From: Artemisia argyi
Lineage: Eukaryota > Streptophyta > Magnoliopsida > Asterales > Asteraceae
Direction of reading: 5' to 3'
Length of the DNA: 64,000 bases
Assembly: GCA_030686995.1 (NCBI GenBank)
Contig: CM060709.1
Location: forward strand, 16,521,360-16,585,359
Numbering within the stretch: position 1 is the stretch's first letter; every line of letters starts with the position of its first letter. The notes under the pieces are model-generated. The model was not told the DNA's origin and made no database searches. It saw only the letters and a program-made list of their open reading frames with translations. Shown piece after piece: positions 1 through 11,515 of this stretch. The position numbers were made by a program, and so were the translations under genes.

Positions 1-77
1 CAGTATTACATCTGTTTAACCTAATACATGTGTGTTGACTATAAATTGATAAATGTTTGTTGAAAACTGAAATCTAG

Positions 78-418
78 GTCGGGAATGAAGTTGTCCTTAA
101 AAGCATTCTAAACTCAACCGAGACTGTAGCAAAAGGAAGGGTGAGGAGCTTGAACCCAAATGATATAGTTGGTGGTACAAAGATTGGACGAGGATGGTGT
201 GAGGTAAACGTTCAAGTACCAACAAAAAGAGATGAAATTTTGGTGAGACCCTATGGGTTATTTGCCACAATTGAAGACTGTGTTGGTGCAACCATAGCAT
301 GGCCTTGTCCCTATATCTCGGTATGTCTTTGTTAATCTTGTGATACCAATAATTTTACTAACATGGATCTTAATGCTTATACATGGGTGTTTATTTGTAG
401 GTGTTCCGTGAGGATTGA
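78..418 (+). CDS. 3' exons of a CACTA-associated transposon protein (DUF8039-like)
   Basis: An exon opens after an acceptor (aatctag) at 78 and runs in frame to 320. A GT-AG intron covers 321-400, and a short last exon 401-418 ends in TGA. The frame is unbroken across the junction and the protein ends VFRED. Recognisable stretches are the GRVRSLNPNDIVGG segment, a GWCEVNV segment, VRPYGLFATIEDCVGATIAW and a closing PCPYI. This pattern resembles the C-terminal domain (DUF8039-like, by memory) of plant proteins carried by CACTA elements. Upstream exons are outside the window. No catalytic residue can be judged, and the role in transposition is inferred from position inside the element. Confidence 0.6.
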
Positions 419-629
419 GAGAGATGATGCATGATGACCACGGACTAAGCTTCTTGTTGCGTTAATGTATTGTTTAATGTTAACAGACTTTATGTTAGAT
501 TCTGTCTACCTTATTTATGTTTAGTGCTTTTGTTATGACAATTGGTAATTTGAAATACAATTTCGTTTTATTCATTTAATATTTAGTTGATGTTTTATTC
601 ATATCGTAATAATACAGTGTGGATGGTGA

Positions 630-1480
630 AAATAGCGTCCTATCATATGACTTGTCAGGACTTTGAAATTGTCCTATTAAACTTATTAACCGTCCTAACA
701 ATTAACTTAACATTGTAAAAGTGTCCTAATATGTTGTTATTAGGACGTTATTTAGGTTGTTAATAGACATTTTATACGACCAAAAATTTGGTTTCATAAT
801 CTTCTTTGAGATATTAGAACCCTTTTCTTGGTGCTAAATTAGCTATAATGTTATATGATAAGCGTCCTAACAATTATCTTTTAAGTACGCTTGTATGTGT
901 ATCAAAAGATTAAAATTAGGTAACAACGTTTTACAACATTGTAAAAGTGTCCTAATATGTTGTTATTAGGACGTTATTTGGTTGTTCATATACATATTAT
1001 GCGACCATAAATTTGGTTTCATAATCGTATTTGGGATATTAGGACCCTTTTCTTGGTGTTAAAGTAACTATAATGGTATATGATAACCGTCCTAAGAATT
1101 AACATTAAAGGACTCTTGTATGTGTATCAAAAGATTAAAAGTAGGTTACCACATGTTAGAACATTGGAAAAGTGTCCTAATATGTTTTTATTAGGACGTT
1201 ATTTGTGTTGTTTATAGACGTAAAATGCGACCATAAAATTGGTATAATAATCTTATTTGAGTTATTAGGACCCTTTTCTTGGTTACTAAAATAGCTATGA
1301 TGTTACATCATAAGCGTCCTAACAATACTTTTAAGGACGTTTTTATGTGTTTCAAAAGATTAAAAGTAGGTAATCACATGTTAAAACAATGTAAAAGTGT
1401 CCTAATATGGTTTTATTAGGACGCTATTTGTGTTGTTCATAGACATATAATACGACCATAAAATTGGGTTCATAAGGCTT
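630..1480. repeat. CACTA subterminal repeats, about 225-bp period
   Basis: Four copies begin near 721, 947, 1172 and 1397. Each holds an inverted pair, GTCCTAATATG and then TTATTAGGACG about 10 bp later, followed by a shared AT-rich segment with CCCTTTTCTTGG and GCGTCCTAAC. Copies differ by scattered substitutions. In CACTA elements such subterminal arrays bind the transposase; here the candidate core is GTCCTAA/TTAGGAC. Confidence 0.75.
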
Positions 1481-1589
1481 AGGACGCTTTGGACCTATTA
1501 CAACTGCCTTACATGAAACGCTTTCATCCTTGGTCCTATTAAATGAAAGGTCCTAAAAAGTACCATTTTATGATGCTTATGGGGGTCCT

Positions 1590-1612
1590 AAAAAGCCACT
1601 TTTCTTGTAGTG
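1590..1612. repeat. CACTA terminal inverted repeat, right end
   Basis: The sequence ends CTTTTCTTGTAGTG at 1612 and the next bases are CTA. The motif matches the CACTA terminus in inverse orientation. The partner repeat is outside the window. Confidence 0.75.
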
Positions 1613-2576
1613 CTAAAATAGACATATTCTATAACATTTCCATTAATCTCATCACATACTATCCAATATATAAACATGACTATACTCATGTTTTACGATT
1701 CTTCTAGCGCCCTTCTTATCATTTATTAATTCTAGCGCAATCTATGTCTCATTCATCACTTCTACTCATCACGCTTAACCATTTACATTCTAACACATTT
1801 TACTTATCACGTTTTATATATAACATGATCTCGTCACATCTTAGTCATATACTTTAACTTTCCTTATTTTAATTAAGCGTGTAAGACTTATGCTTCAAGC
1901 ATCTATTCATTATTACATCTAATTGTTCATTTCTCTCGAAATATGCATTCCAATGCATCTATCTCAACTCATACACTTCTACGAATCGTGCTCTCAAGCG
2001 CATCACATAAAACTTAGACATATAATAAACTACTACCATAGACTTAACATCACATAAACAATAACACTTAACACTTATCCAACAAGTATTAAAATATTCA
2101 TAATCACAATCAAATCATATAGTCTATGGCTCACACATCACATTCACAATCAATCTATGTCTAAGCATCAACATTCTAATTAGCCGCAAGCACTAGTCTA
2201 CCTTATAACTAAGACATAATTAAACTTTAATCCACTTACTAGCCTATCTCTAATACCACTTGGCATTTCTGCACGCATTCCATTACCTCTACTCGATCAT
2301 ACATTCAGATAATCACATAATAGTCACCGGCACCAATCAAGGTACACGGCCAACAAATCATTCAAACACTTCAAGTCTCCCATGGACTTAAATCTCTACA
2401 CATCAACACTATACACGCGTCGATCACTTATAATCATAAAGCTCAACTAGCATAAAACAAAATTCGTCTCACACTTAACCATTACTTTCTGCATCACTAA
2501 CACTTAAATCAAACACATCTAATAATGGTTTAAGACTAGGCAACCTATAGTGGAAACCTAATTCACTTAAACCGAA
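1613..2576. other. AT-rich non-coding stretch, probably decayed retroelement interior
   Basis: No plausible coding sequence is visible on either strand. It lies immediately internal to a minus-strand primer binding site at 2577-2589, so it may be the leader of a decayed LTR element. I see nothing else in it. Confidence 0.4.
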
Positions 2577-3690
2577 GCTCTGATACCAAGTTGTAACACC
2601 CGTGCCCGCTTTGACCAAAAATATAAAACTTTTTGCATGGAAACGACATATCAAAACTGAACTGCTGTTACTCAATTACCTTCGAAACGCCGAGTGGCAC
2701 GACCCGTGGCGCCTTACGGATTAAAAGATATGATTTTTCGAAAACTGACAAAATCTGTCCACAGTTTCACTTTACAAAGCTACAGGTGTTTTGCCAAACA
2801 CCCCTTTTGACCCATTTTCAATACAATGTGAGCATAGCTCATTTACATACTTAAAAGCTGGAATTTAACACTACAAAACGGCATCACAAACCATTTACAA
2901 AGCTTAGGGATTCAACATTACTTCAAGCTCGGTATCTATCACAATTACTCATATCTTACCACTTTTAACCCGTACTCAAAACCTATGTCTTTATCAAAAC
3001 TTTGCCTTCTTCACAAAAGTACCTCACATCCAAGCTAAGATATCAATAAACCACCATCACCTTCTTTGCTTGCTTTCTTGCAAAATATCATGTCATGGAC
3101 ACATTACTTGGATTAGAACATCAATCTTCCATCAATTTGGTCATTAGTGATAACCTTGTTTTCCCTCCTTTCTTTCTCTTCACAAACGACCCACACACAC
3201 ATACACTTTTTGATAATATTGAAATGTGTAGAACCTGGATATTTCTAGTTAAAACTTCCTTCACAACAAAGCTATTCCCCAAATGGCACTTTTGGTCCCT
3301 TAAGTACTATAACAATTTGGTCAAGGTACTAGAACAAGTTGGTTCTAGTGCCATTTTGAGGTTTTGGCAAGAATAGTCCCTGCAGACTAGAACAAGTTGG
3401 TTCTAGTTCTAGAAGTTGGTTCTAGTACCAGTTTGGGATTCTGTCAACTTAGGTCCCTCAAGTTCTTATCCCCCTTACTTATAACACATAATACTTCTAA
3501 AACCACATTACGAAATACTATGAGTAACGGGTTTGACCACATCCCGACATTGTTGACTAACCAATCAGGTAAGGCTCTTAGTCCATTACATCTAGGGTGG
3601 GGTCCAAGTACCCGGGAAACGGGTCTAACAGTTGATATACTTTATCTGGGTTTAAAAAATTTGGGGTTTGAAAAAAATGTGAGGCTTGTG
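2577..3690 (-). mobile_element. Decayed LTR with tRNA-Met type primer site
   Basis: Read on the minus strand, an LTR-like end (GGGTGTTACA, plus-strand TGTAACACCC from 2592) is followed after two bases by TGGTATCAGAGC. That is the primer site complementary to initiator tRNA-Met, at 2577-2589. The outer LTR boundary is not clear, so the right coordinate is only an estimate. Within it, direct repeats of GTTGGTTCTAGT lie near 3340-3425. No gag or pol reading frame is present. The TGTAACACCC end resembles gypsy chromovirus LTRs, but this is a guess. Confidence 0.45.
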
Positions 3691-4440
3691 TAACATGTGA
3701 AATTTGTTTCACTTGTGTGAAACTTGTGCAACATGTGATTGTTGTGGATTCAGTGGAATCTGTAGAATCTGCTTGATTATGTGCAATTTTTTACTGTTAA
3801 GCTTGTGAGAATCTTATAAGCTTTTGTTAGGAATTTGTGGAATCTGCTTGATTATGTGCAATTGTTTACTGTTGAGCTTGTGAGAATCTTACAGGCTGTT
3901 GTTGGGAATTTGTGGAATCTGCACTTGTTGTGTTGCTTGGGACAAAACCTGGTCCTTGTGTGCAATTGTGTGGAATCTGCACTTGGACTTTTTTTGCTTG
4001 TGTTTCGTGTATTGCTTGGGTCAAAACCTGGTCCTTGTGTGCAATTGTGTGGAATCTACACTTGGACAAAACCTGGACTTGGAAATAAGGCGATGACGAA
4101 TAGGTTTATAAAAACCGAATGGATGGCAATTACGTTTGCAACCTTCAAATCCGAGCCTTACTAAATCTACATTTTTTTCAATTACGTTTTCAAATCCGAG
4201 CCTATAAGGCGATGACGAATGGTTTAAGTTTGTGTTTGTGTGTGCACTTGGACAAATCCTGGACTTTGTTTTTTTTGCTTGTGTTACTTGTGTTGCTTAA
4301 CCTGGACTTGGACAAAAACATGCACTTAGAATTTTTTTGCTTGTATTACTTGTGTTGCTTAACCTGGACTTTGGACAAAAACCTGCACTTGGGACTTTTT
4401 TTTGCTTGTGTTACTTGTTAGGACTTGGACAAAACCTGCA
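3690..4440. repeat. Degenerate low-complexity repeats (CTTGTGTTGCTT / ACTTGGACAAAACCTG)
   Basis: Short phrases such as GTGGAATCTGC, CTTGTGTTGCTT and ACTTGGACAAAACCTG recur irregularly in direct orientation. The small reading frames here are by-products of the repetition. No gene is supported. Confidence 0.6.
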
Positions 4441-4743
4441 CTTATAAAAAAAACACAAAAAACTAGTACCTGCCTTTCAAGACAGCAAAAGGTCAAAAAA
4501 AAATGCAAAAAGTACCCTACCTATAGGGAGGGTTTTGTACTTTGACTCATAGGGAGGGTTCGGTTAGCACCACCATATAATATAGGAATTCTGTATACTA
4601 AGAAACAGATTACAAAGTACACAGTACAACAACTTATATAGAAAAATGAAACTATCACAATATGATATTTAAGTAGGTAGGTAGCAAAGATCTCAAGTAA
4701 GCATTACTCTCGAAGGTTTACAACATTTTGGCAGTACGCGCCC

Positions 4744-7700
4744 CTATTTACACAAACTTAGAGTGACTTCTCTCATTGATGGTCTAGAGTGCGGGCTTTG
4801 TCCCAGGCATGTAAATGCAATCTCGACTAGTAACTTCACTTGTTTTGAAATTTGTTGCACTGGTGGAGGCAAGCGATGGTCCAGAATTTCAGTCAGAGAT
4901 TCGAAGTTCATGTCATGCGAGGAAGTTAAGAAGTCTCCTGGATGCTTTCCCATTATAATTTCTAGTGTTAGTACCCCGAAGCTGTAAACATTGCACTTTT
5001 CAGTCACTTCCATTGTGTATGCGAGTTCTGCAAAAAAAATAAAAAATAAAAAAAATAATAATAAAAAAATAAATAAAACGTCAGTAGCTAATACTTGTTG
5101 CAAATTTTAGTTTTACATAGTTACTCATGCTTATTCAAATACCTGGAGCAACGTAACCAAATGTTCCAGCAAATGAAGTCCAGTTGGAAGAGAGTCTGGA
5201 TCTAATATCCTGGCCGTGGCAAAATCTGATACATGAGCTACCCAATCTGAATCCAGTAGAACATTTTCGCTTGACAAATCCCTGTGAATAATTGGTTGTG
5301 AACAATCATGGTGCATATAGGATAAGGCTTTTGCAATGCCTTTAACTGCAATCACCCTCTTTTTCCAATCAAACACAATGGCTTGTTCCAGGTCATTCAG
5401 GACATTCATTAAGCTTCCTCCTGCCAAGAACTCGTATACCAAAAATGAGTGTCGTGAATGAGAACAAAACCCATAGAGCTTTACAATATTCTGATGACGT
5501 ATTTCTGTCAATGCGCGGATCTCGTTCTCAAAACTCTTCAGATTTTGCATCTCGCCGTCTTCTAGGGGATGGATTTTTTTCACTGCAAAAACCTCCTTTA
5601 GCAGTTGTGCTTTATACACCGTTCCGTATCCCCCAACCCCAATGATATGCTTGGAATCAAAGTCTTCAAGGGCTTCAATAATACTCTCATAGACCATATT
5701 CCCATCATAGCTCCAGATGCTAAAAAGGGTTTCCCTCTGTCTCTCTTGTGGCTTATTGGTTTCATTCGGATTTCTTTTATGGAGATAACAGGATGTGCCA
5801 GGAATAATAACCACCAGCCATATGAATCCCACTATAGGCAGTATGATTATAATCACCATTGGAAACTTCTTTACGTGTGCTTGATTTCTTAGTTGGATGG
5901 GGCATTCTAACCCTGTGCTATTTCCACACAAGTGCTTGTTATTTCGAAGTGCCTCCATTGGAGCCTCTTCAAATGCTCGCATCCTCGGAAGTGGCCCCTC
6001 TAGCTGATTGTAAGAGACATCAACTATGGTTAAACTCAGCATTTGCGTGAAAGTTGAAGGAATGGAGCCTGTGAGGTTATTGTACGAGAGGTTCAATGTT
6101 TGGACAACCTTGAGGTCCCCAAACTCTGGTGGTAGCTCCCCAACCAGACTATTTTCACTAAGGTCCAGAGTTTCTAACTTGTCTAACTTGGATATTTGTA
6201 CGGGAATAACTTCTTTGAATTGGTTACTGCTTAGATTTAAAATCCTTAACTTTAAGCATTCTCCTAACTTTCCATTGATTGGACCAGTAAGAGAATTTTT
6301 TGCCAAGTTAACGTCTTCCAGATTGTGCAAATTTCCTAATTCGGAAGGAATTGTACCCGAAAGCTTATTGTCGTCCAAGTGCAAATATGTTAATGAGTCC
6401 AACCTTTCAAAGCTCTTGGGGATTTCACCAACCAAGTGATTTGATGTGAGATAAAGCCTAGTTAATTTTGCTGCTCCTCCTATCTCTGTCGCTATCTTTC
6501 CTGACAAATTGTTGTTTGATATCTCTAAGCTAGCTAAATTTGGACACAACCCCCAGTTGCTCGACACCTCACCATACAGTTTATTCTCGCTCAGATTGAT
6601 ATAATTCAACTCTGGATATATCCCAAAATCATTGGAGATGTTTCCAGTCAGTTGGTTGCTATCAAGCCTAAGTCTTATTAAACTGCTACAGTTTTTTAAG
6701 CTCTTTGGTATAGGAGCTGAGAAGAAATTGTTGTTCGCGCCAAGATATTGAACAAGTCCGGAAGCACAAATTTCGTTTGGCAAAGGACCTGAGAGCATGT
6801 TGTAACCTACTTGAAAGTCTTCCATCCTTGTACAATTCATATCTTGTGGAATGGAACCGCTGAGACTATTATTTCGCACTGAAAATGAAGTAAAGGCTGT
6901 TCTCTTCCCTAATTCTGGTGGTATGAGGCCAGTGAATTGGTTGCTACCTAAGTCTAATTCTTCAAGCCTTGTGTAATTTGTAAAATAATTTGGAATGGAG
7001 CCAGATAGAAGGTTATCACCTATGTCCAAATTTCTTAGCCTTGTGAAATTTCTAAAGGAAATTGGAATGGTACCTTGAATAAAATTCCCATCAATCTCGA
7101 GATCTATGATATCATGAGCACCAGCTATTTCGGGTGGAATGGAACCCGAAAGTTCATTATTGTCCACATACATGTGATAAAGATTGGTCAAATTTCCTAT
7201 TGTGGAAGGAATGACTCCAGTGAGAAGATTATTGTGAAGGTCACACATATAAACTAATTTCAGTGCCCCGATTTCTGGAGGGATGTGTCCGGTAAGGTTA
7301 TTATCAAATAAGTAAAGCTCAGATAACTGTAGTAGGTTACCTATGCTATTTGGGATGCGACCAGTAAGACTGTTACTAGCCAAATAAAGCACAGCTAAGT
7401 TTGTAAAGTTTCCTATACTATATGGGATATGACCCTCAAGACCGTTACTGTTCAGACGAAGCTCACCCATATATTTTAGCATTCCGATCTCTGGTGGAAT
7501 TATTCCTGAAAAGTTATTATTGGAAAGGTCGAGTTTTCGGAGTTGAGTCATGTTCTCAAGGTTGGATGGAATGTTGCTAAAGAGTGAGTTGAATGCAAGA
7601 TCCAAGGATTCAAGATTATGTAATGACAATGCATCAAGATGAAGAAGTGTACCTACTAAGCTTACATTACGAAGTTGGATTCTTGTCACAACACTTTGTG

Positions 7701-7950
7701 CATTTGTGGTCGCGTTACTGCAATCAATTCCCATCCAACCTTGACATGGATTGCTTCCAACCCACGATGAAAGACGTGACTGGCTTTGTTCATCAAGGCT
7801 GGCTTTCCATTTCAAAAGAGCAGAAGCTTCATTTGTGGTGCGTAGCAGTACTGGAACTTCTCGAGCAGAGTCTAGTAAAGAGAGACACGATAGAATATAA
7901 CAAGTGAATAATATAATCTTAATGGTGAGGAACATGGAAGAATCTTTCAT
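4744..7950 (-). pseudogene. LRR receptor-like kinase (MIK2-like), frameshifted in the kinase domain
   Basis: Two exons, 7950-5143 and 5027-4744, flank a 115-bp GT-AG intron (5142-5028). The ATG at 7950 was chosen because the frame upstream of it has no ATG. Domains in order: signal peptide (residues 1-28), LRR N-cap with a paired-Cys segment (about 40-78), some twenty leucine-rich repeats, a membrane segment near 696-723 and a Ser/Thr kinase. The glycine loop (GVGGYGTVYKA), the VAIK-type lysine (FAVKKI) and HRD are present. The DFG motif reads DFA. A duplicated CT near 5187-5195 shifts the frame just after the DFA region. Read as is, exon 2 gives a stop soon after splicing and the activation segment, APE motif and C-lobe are lost. 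In the other frame the APE segment and C-lobe (to the stop at 4744) are well conserved, so the shift is recent or a sequence error. The family perceives peptides or cell-wall signals at the plasma membrane; MIK2-like is a resemblance only. Confidence 0.85.
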
Positions 7951-9240
7951 TGGAAGTAGAAAAAAGGTGATTAATGCAAGAAACTTAAACTGTATAAAAT
8001 AGACAAACAAGAGAAAGAAAGAGTTGAGGAATCAAGACTACTATTGAAGTTTCTTAAACTGATGACTTACATCATCAACCGGAAATAATTGCTATTTAAA
8101 GAAAAAAGAATTACAATTCACCCCCTAATGACTTATTATCAAGACATAAGTCAAGTGAAGCTCGCTAAATGCATGACTTCGTGTAGTACAGTCTTTCAAT
8201 TCACCACCACTCGATCATTCCTCCTGCTTCAGATCTGTTTCCAACTGTTCCACCTGGCCCTACACTATGACAAATATCACTTTGTAGCAAATTCGTGTTA
8301 TTGTAAAATAAATAATTTGTACCCTTTGATAATCAAGATGGTTCTGTTATCAAGCTGTAAATGTATCAGAGGTTTGTTACAGGACCCAGTAAGTAAAATA
8401 AAATATTAAGGGGTATTTTAATTTTAATTTTAAATATAAACATTTGTCTAAATGTTTACTATTCATCTAACAGTAAACTTCAACAAAAAAATGGCAAAAA
8501 ATGGTCTTTGAGGTCAGAGCCGTATACGAAGGTGTGCGAGGCGTCTTAATGCACTGGGCCTAAAAGTCTTAAGGGCTTCAGTGTCTCTTTATATATTTGT
8601 GACCTCAGAATTTATTTCCAGCACCAAAATGAATTTTTTCAAAAGAGTTAGCTTTGCAATTCAAAAACGGCTAGCGGCGCAGCTTGTTACTCGTTTGCTT
8701 TCAACCACTATGTAAATTCTATTTTGATGAAATAAAGTTGAAGTAGAGTATATGTGAATATTGGTTAAACTTAACTTCAAGTGGGCGGGATTGATAAAAG
8801 AACTCATAGAAATTAAAGCTAGATCTTTACGATATATATATTTAATCGTCCTGTTTAGTTATCATATAAGCGGTTTTTGCATGCAAAGGGTCTCCGGTAG
8901 GCCAGCTACGACACTGTTTGAGGTTTACTTGCCATTACAAACATTGTCCATAAAAAATTACATATGGTCCCGGGGGTTTACTTGTTTGAGTATATTTATT
9001 TTCATACTATTTTGTGTGTTACATGCATGATTTATGAATTGTTGCAGTGTACGTTGTCTTGAGAAGTGATACATATGTGCTAGCTGTCTCATAGACTATA
9101 CACATTTACGTATGCATGCACGTATCAATATATGGAACTATACATTATAATTTTAACGACTCTGCATTCGTGTTCATGTACACATAATCGAAGATCAAAT
9201 CTAGATAATTGGTATGGAATTAGTTTCAGCTTAAGTCTGC
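7951..9240. other. Upstream region of the LRR kinase and intergenic DNA
   Basis: This holds the presumed 5' untranslated region and promoter of the kinase. A weak TATA-like TTTTATACA lies about 40-50 bp upstream of the start codon on the minus strand. The rest is AT-rich and shows no convincing reading frame, RNA gene or element boundary. Confidence 0.4.
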
Positions 9241-9347
9241 TGGATGGGGTCAACTGCTGAAATTTAGAGGGACCATAGATTGATTGTCTTTGCTTGGATG
9301 GGGTCAACTGCTGAAATTTAGAGGGAGCATAGATTGATTGTCTTTGC
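9241..9347. repeat. Two-copy direct repeat, 54-bp period
   Basis: Copies start at 9241 and 9295 (TGGATGGGGTCAACTGC...). They differ by very few bases, which points to a recent local duplication. No gene is involved. Confidence 0.85.
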
Positions 9348-9433
9348 TACGAACTTACACTTATCATGATCGTTCATTACACGGGTTCGAATGTAAATTG
9401 TGGCATCAAATCCTGTGTGGTCCTTATGAAAAA

Positions 9434-9553
9434 GAATATAAAGTATTCTGTACGTTTGTAAGGAAAAAAACAACCCCATAAGAAGGGCAAATTGAATATA
9501 AAGTATTCTGTACGTTTTTAAGGAAAAAAACAACCCCATAAGAAGGGCAAATT
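9434..9553. repeat. Two-copy direct repeat, 60-bp period
   Basis: Copies at 9434-9493 and 9494-9553 (GAATATAAAGTATTCTGTAC...) are almost identical. They lie only 90 bp from another two-copy repeat with a different period. A short open frame through them is a by-product. Confidence 0.85.
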
Positions 9554-9748
9554 CTCCCGATTTTTTCCACAAATAACTTTGTTCCAGTTACCAAAATGCA
9601 TTTTATGCTTCACACCCGTATCACCACAAAAGAAACGACTGCGAAATTTCAAATGCTTGTTAGACAAACTTTTAACTGATAAGTAAATCATATCCGTAGA
9701 TCAATTTCACAATAATCAATCCTCCTTAATGCGATCCATTAGTTCTTA
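9554..9748. other. Short intergenic spacer
   Basis: AT-rich DNA between the 60-bp repeat and the Harbinger-type element. It ends in the TTA (9746-9748) that is the left target duplication of that element. Nothing else is seen. Confidence 0.5.
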
Positions 9749-10352
9749 GAGCACAAGGTGTAGATGGGGAGGCTTGCCTCCCCATTCGGGTCCCACCCCT
9801 GCCACATCACCAAACACCTTAACTTCAACTAACCACAACAAACCCTCACTCACCAAACAACAAACTTCAACTTCTCCATTAGAGCTCCACCTCTTACACA
9901 TTTATTTTTTTACTCATTTCATTAAAAAAATTAAATTCATTTCATAAATACTTAAAAATAACAAAACATACTAATTTTATTTCATTAAATAAGAAAGTTA
10001 CAATAAAAAAAAATACGATACGAGAAAAAAAAAAACACGCATACAAAAGAAAACATACGATACTAATATGAAAATTAAACATTTTATGAGTTATAAACTA
10101 AAATTCGTTCCATTATAATTTAAAGTAATTTATTTCTTTTGACTTGTAACTAAAAATTGATTAAAGTAAAATGAAATAAAATCTAGTTGGAGTAAAATCC
10201 CACTTGTAAACCTAGAGCCCATTTGTAAGCCTGCCATCATCTTCATCAGGCATCAGCGCCTCTTTTTCTTTTTTTTTCAGCCATTTGTTAAACTTGGCAA
10301 AGTTCAAACAAGTTTCAACCTCAAAAATTCATTTATGTGTATTTGACAAAAA

Positions 10353-10399
<47 letters not shown>

Positions 10400-10574
10400 T
10401 ACATCTTACACAAAAGTTGCATATTACCTCCTTTTCATCTTCGCCGTGGCCACGGGGAGGTGACCAACAACGAGCAACGGCGAAGGGCGTTTGGTGTGGC
10501 GGCGAGCAACGGCTCGCCGTTGAGCTTGCCTAGTCAGACAGCGAAGCCAAACGGCGAGATTACACCTTGTGCTC
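9749..10574. mobile_element. Non-autonomous PIF/Harbinger-type DNA transposon
   Basis: A perfect 14-bp inverted repeat, GAGCACAAGGTGTA at 9749-9762 and its complement at 10561-10574, is flanked by TTA on both sides (9746-9748 and 10575-10577). A 3-bp TTA duplication and a GAGCA... start are typical of PIF/Harbinger elements. The 826-bp interior encodes no transposase. It holds a poly(A) run of nearly 60 bases (about 10340-10397) and a GC-rich block (10440-10560) with small palindromes around CGGCGAGC/GCTCGCCG. It therefore needs a transposase supplied from elsewhere. Confidence 0.8.
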
Positions 10575-11189
10575 TTATTTATCTAATAGTCCTCAAAACT
10601 ATACCAAATTTGCAGCTACTATGTTTTACGCATGCAATGCTATATGTTTTACGTGTTTCTATCTGCATTTTTAAATCATCTGAATAATAAAATAAAAAAG
10701 GTATCATCTGTTTGCTGTTTTAATTTTCAACCTCTGCGCCATTCATAATTTTTGTTTTGCCCAACAGATACATATTAGCATCCTAATAGGACAACATCCG
10801 ATAACAGTACCTTTTTAAATATGCACAGGCCAGATTCGAACAATGAGTAATGATTAACATGTGATGAACAAATATACACCTTGTAGAATTGTGTATATGT
10901 TAATACGTAGATCTGTGAATTTTATTTGCTAACCTCATAAAACATTGCATAATAATTTTCTTCACAAAAAGAAAATTTGTATATCAACTACACCGCATAT
11001 TCTATGATTTATATAGTTTATATAACGGTCCACTTCAAGAAAGACTTTGAAAATTTGTTGCCCTAATACCAAAGATGAATGTGATGATATGCTCCACACA
11101 TTTCATTCATAGTAAAATAGATAAGATAACAGGCATGTGATGAACCTATATGCGTAAGTTTATAAATGACAATAATAAATACTTGCTAA
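10575..11189. other. Intergenic DNA
   Basis: AT-rich sequence without a supportable gene, RNA or element boundary. Confidence 0.4.
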
Positions 11190-11198
11190 ATTAAGAAA

Positions 11199-11506
11199 GG
11201 GAATTTTTTTTAAAAATGTACCATACTTGCCAAAAAAATAACTTTCGTGTAGCGAACAATTTTTTTTCCTTATATGTGTACTGAACTTTCATTCTTTGGC
11301 TTTTTTGATGTATTTTTGACATTTTTACCCCTCAAATTATTATAAATCCAGGGGCAAAAATGTCACGAAAGTACATCAAAGTGAAAGTTCAGTACATCAA
11401 AAAGGACTGAATAGTTGAGTTTAAGGGAGAGAAAAAGATATTTTTTTTTACAGTACGCGAAAGTCATTTTTTTGACAAGTATGATACATTATTAAAGATT
11501 TTTCCC
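11199..11506. mobile_element. Mutator-type MITE with 9-bp target duplication
   Basis: The 308-bp element starts GGGAA and ends TTCCC. It is flanked by identical 9-bp direct repeats, ATTAAGAAA, at 11190-11198 and 11507-11515. The two halves fold back over most of their length, for example ATACTTG.CAAAAAAAT.ACTTTCG at the left against its complement on the right, with ACTGAACTTTCA paired further in. A 9-bp duplication and long inverted repeats are the signature of MULE-derived elements. No protein is encoded. Confidence 0.8.
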
Positions 11507-11515
11507 ATTAAGAAA

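Larger units (their letters stand above)
1..1612 (+). mobile_element. CACTA (En/Spm) DNA transposon, 3' part
   Basis: The right end reads ...TTTTCTTGTAGTG at 1600-1612, the inverse complement of the CACTACAAGAAAA terminus typical of plant CACTA transposons. It is preceded by about 0.9 kb of subterminal repeats and by the last exons of a transposon gene on the plus strand. The left end lies outside the window, so neither the paired terminal repeat nor the 3-bp target duplication can be confirmed. The element may be autonomous or a derivative; only the last exons are visible. The CACTA assignment is inferred from the terminus plus repeat structure and is fairly secure. Confidence 0.8.

Noticed and set aside
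3835..4421. Leu/Cys-rich frames of about 100 residues
   Set aside because: They lie in degenerate low-complexity repeats, overlap in several frames and have no promoter or domain.
4744..5103. A separate small kinase gene next to the LRR gene
   Set aside because: Its upstream residues come from the intron; the true exon begins at 5027 and joins the LRR gene by a GT-AG intron.
5445..6439. Several plus-strand frames across the LRR kinase
   Set aside because: They are shadows of the minus-strand LRR coding sequence.
9125..9572. Short minus-strand frames with an internal peptide repeat
   Set aside because: They are explained by the two local tandem duplications and resemble no known protein.
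10337..10687. 116-residue frame starting with a poly-Lys run
   Set aside because: It is driven by a poly(A) tract inside a non-autonomous DNA transposon, with no domain and no conserved feature.
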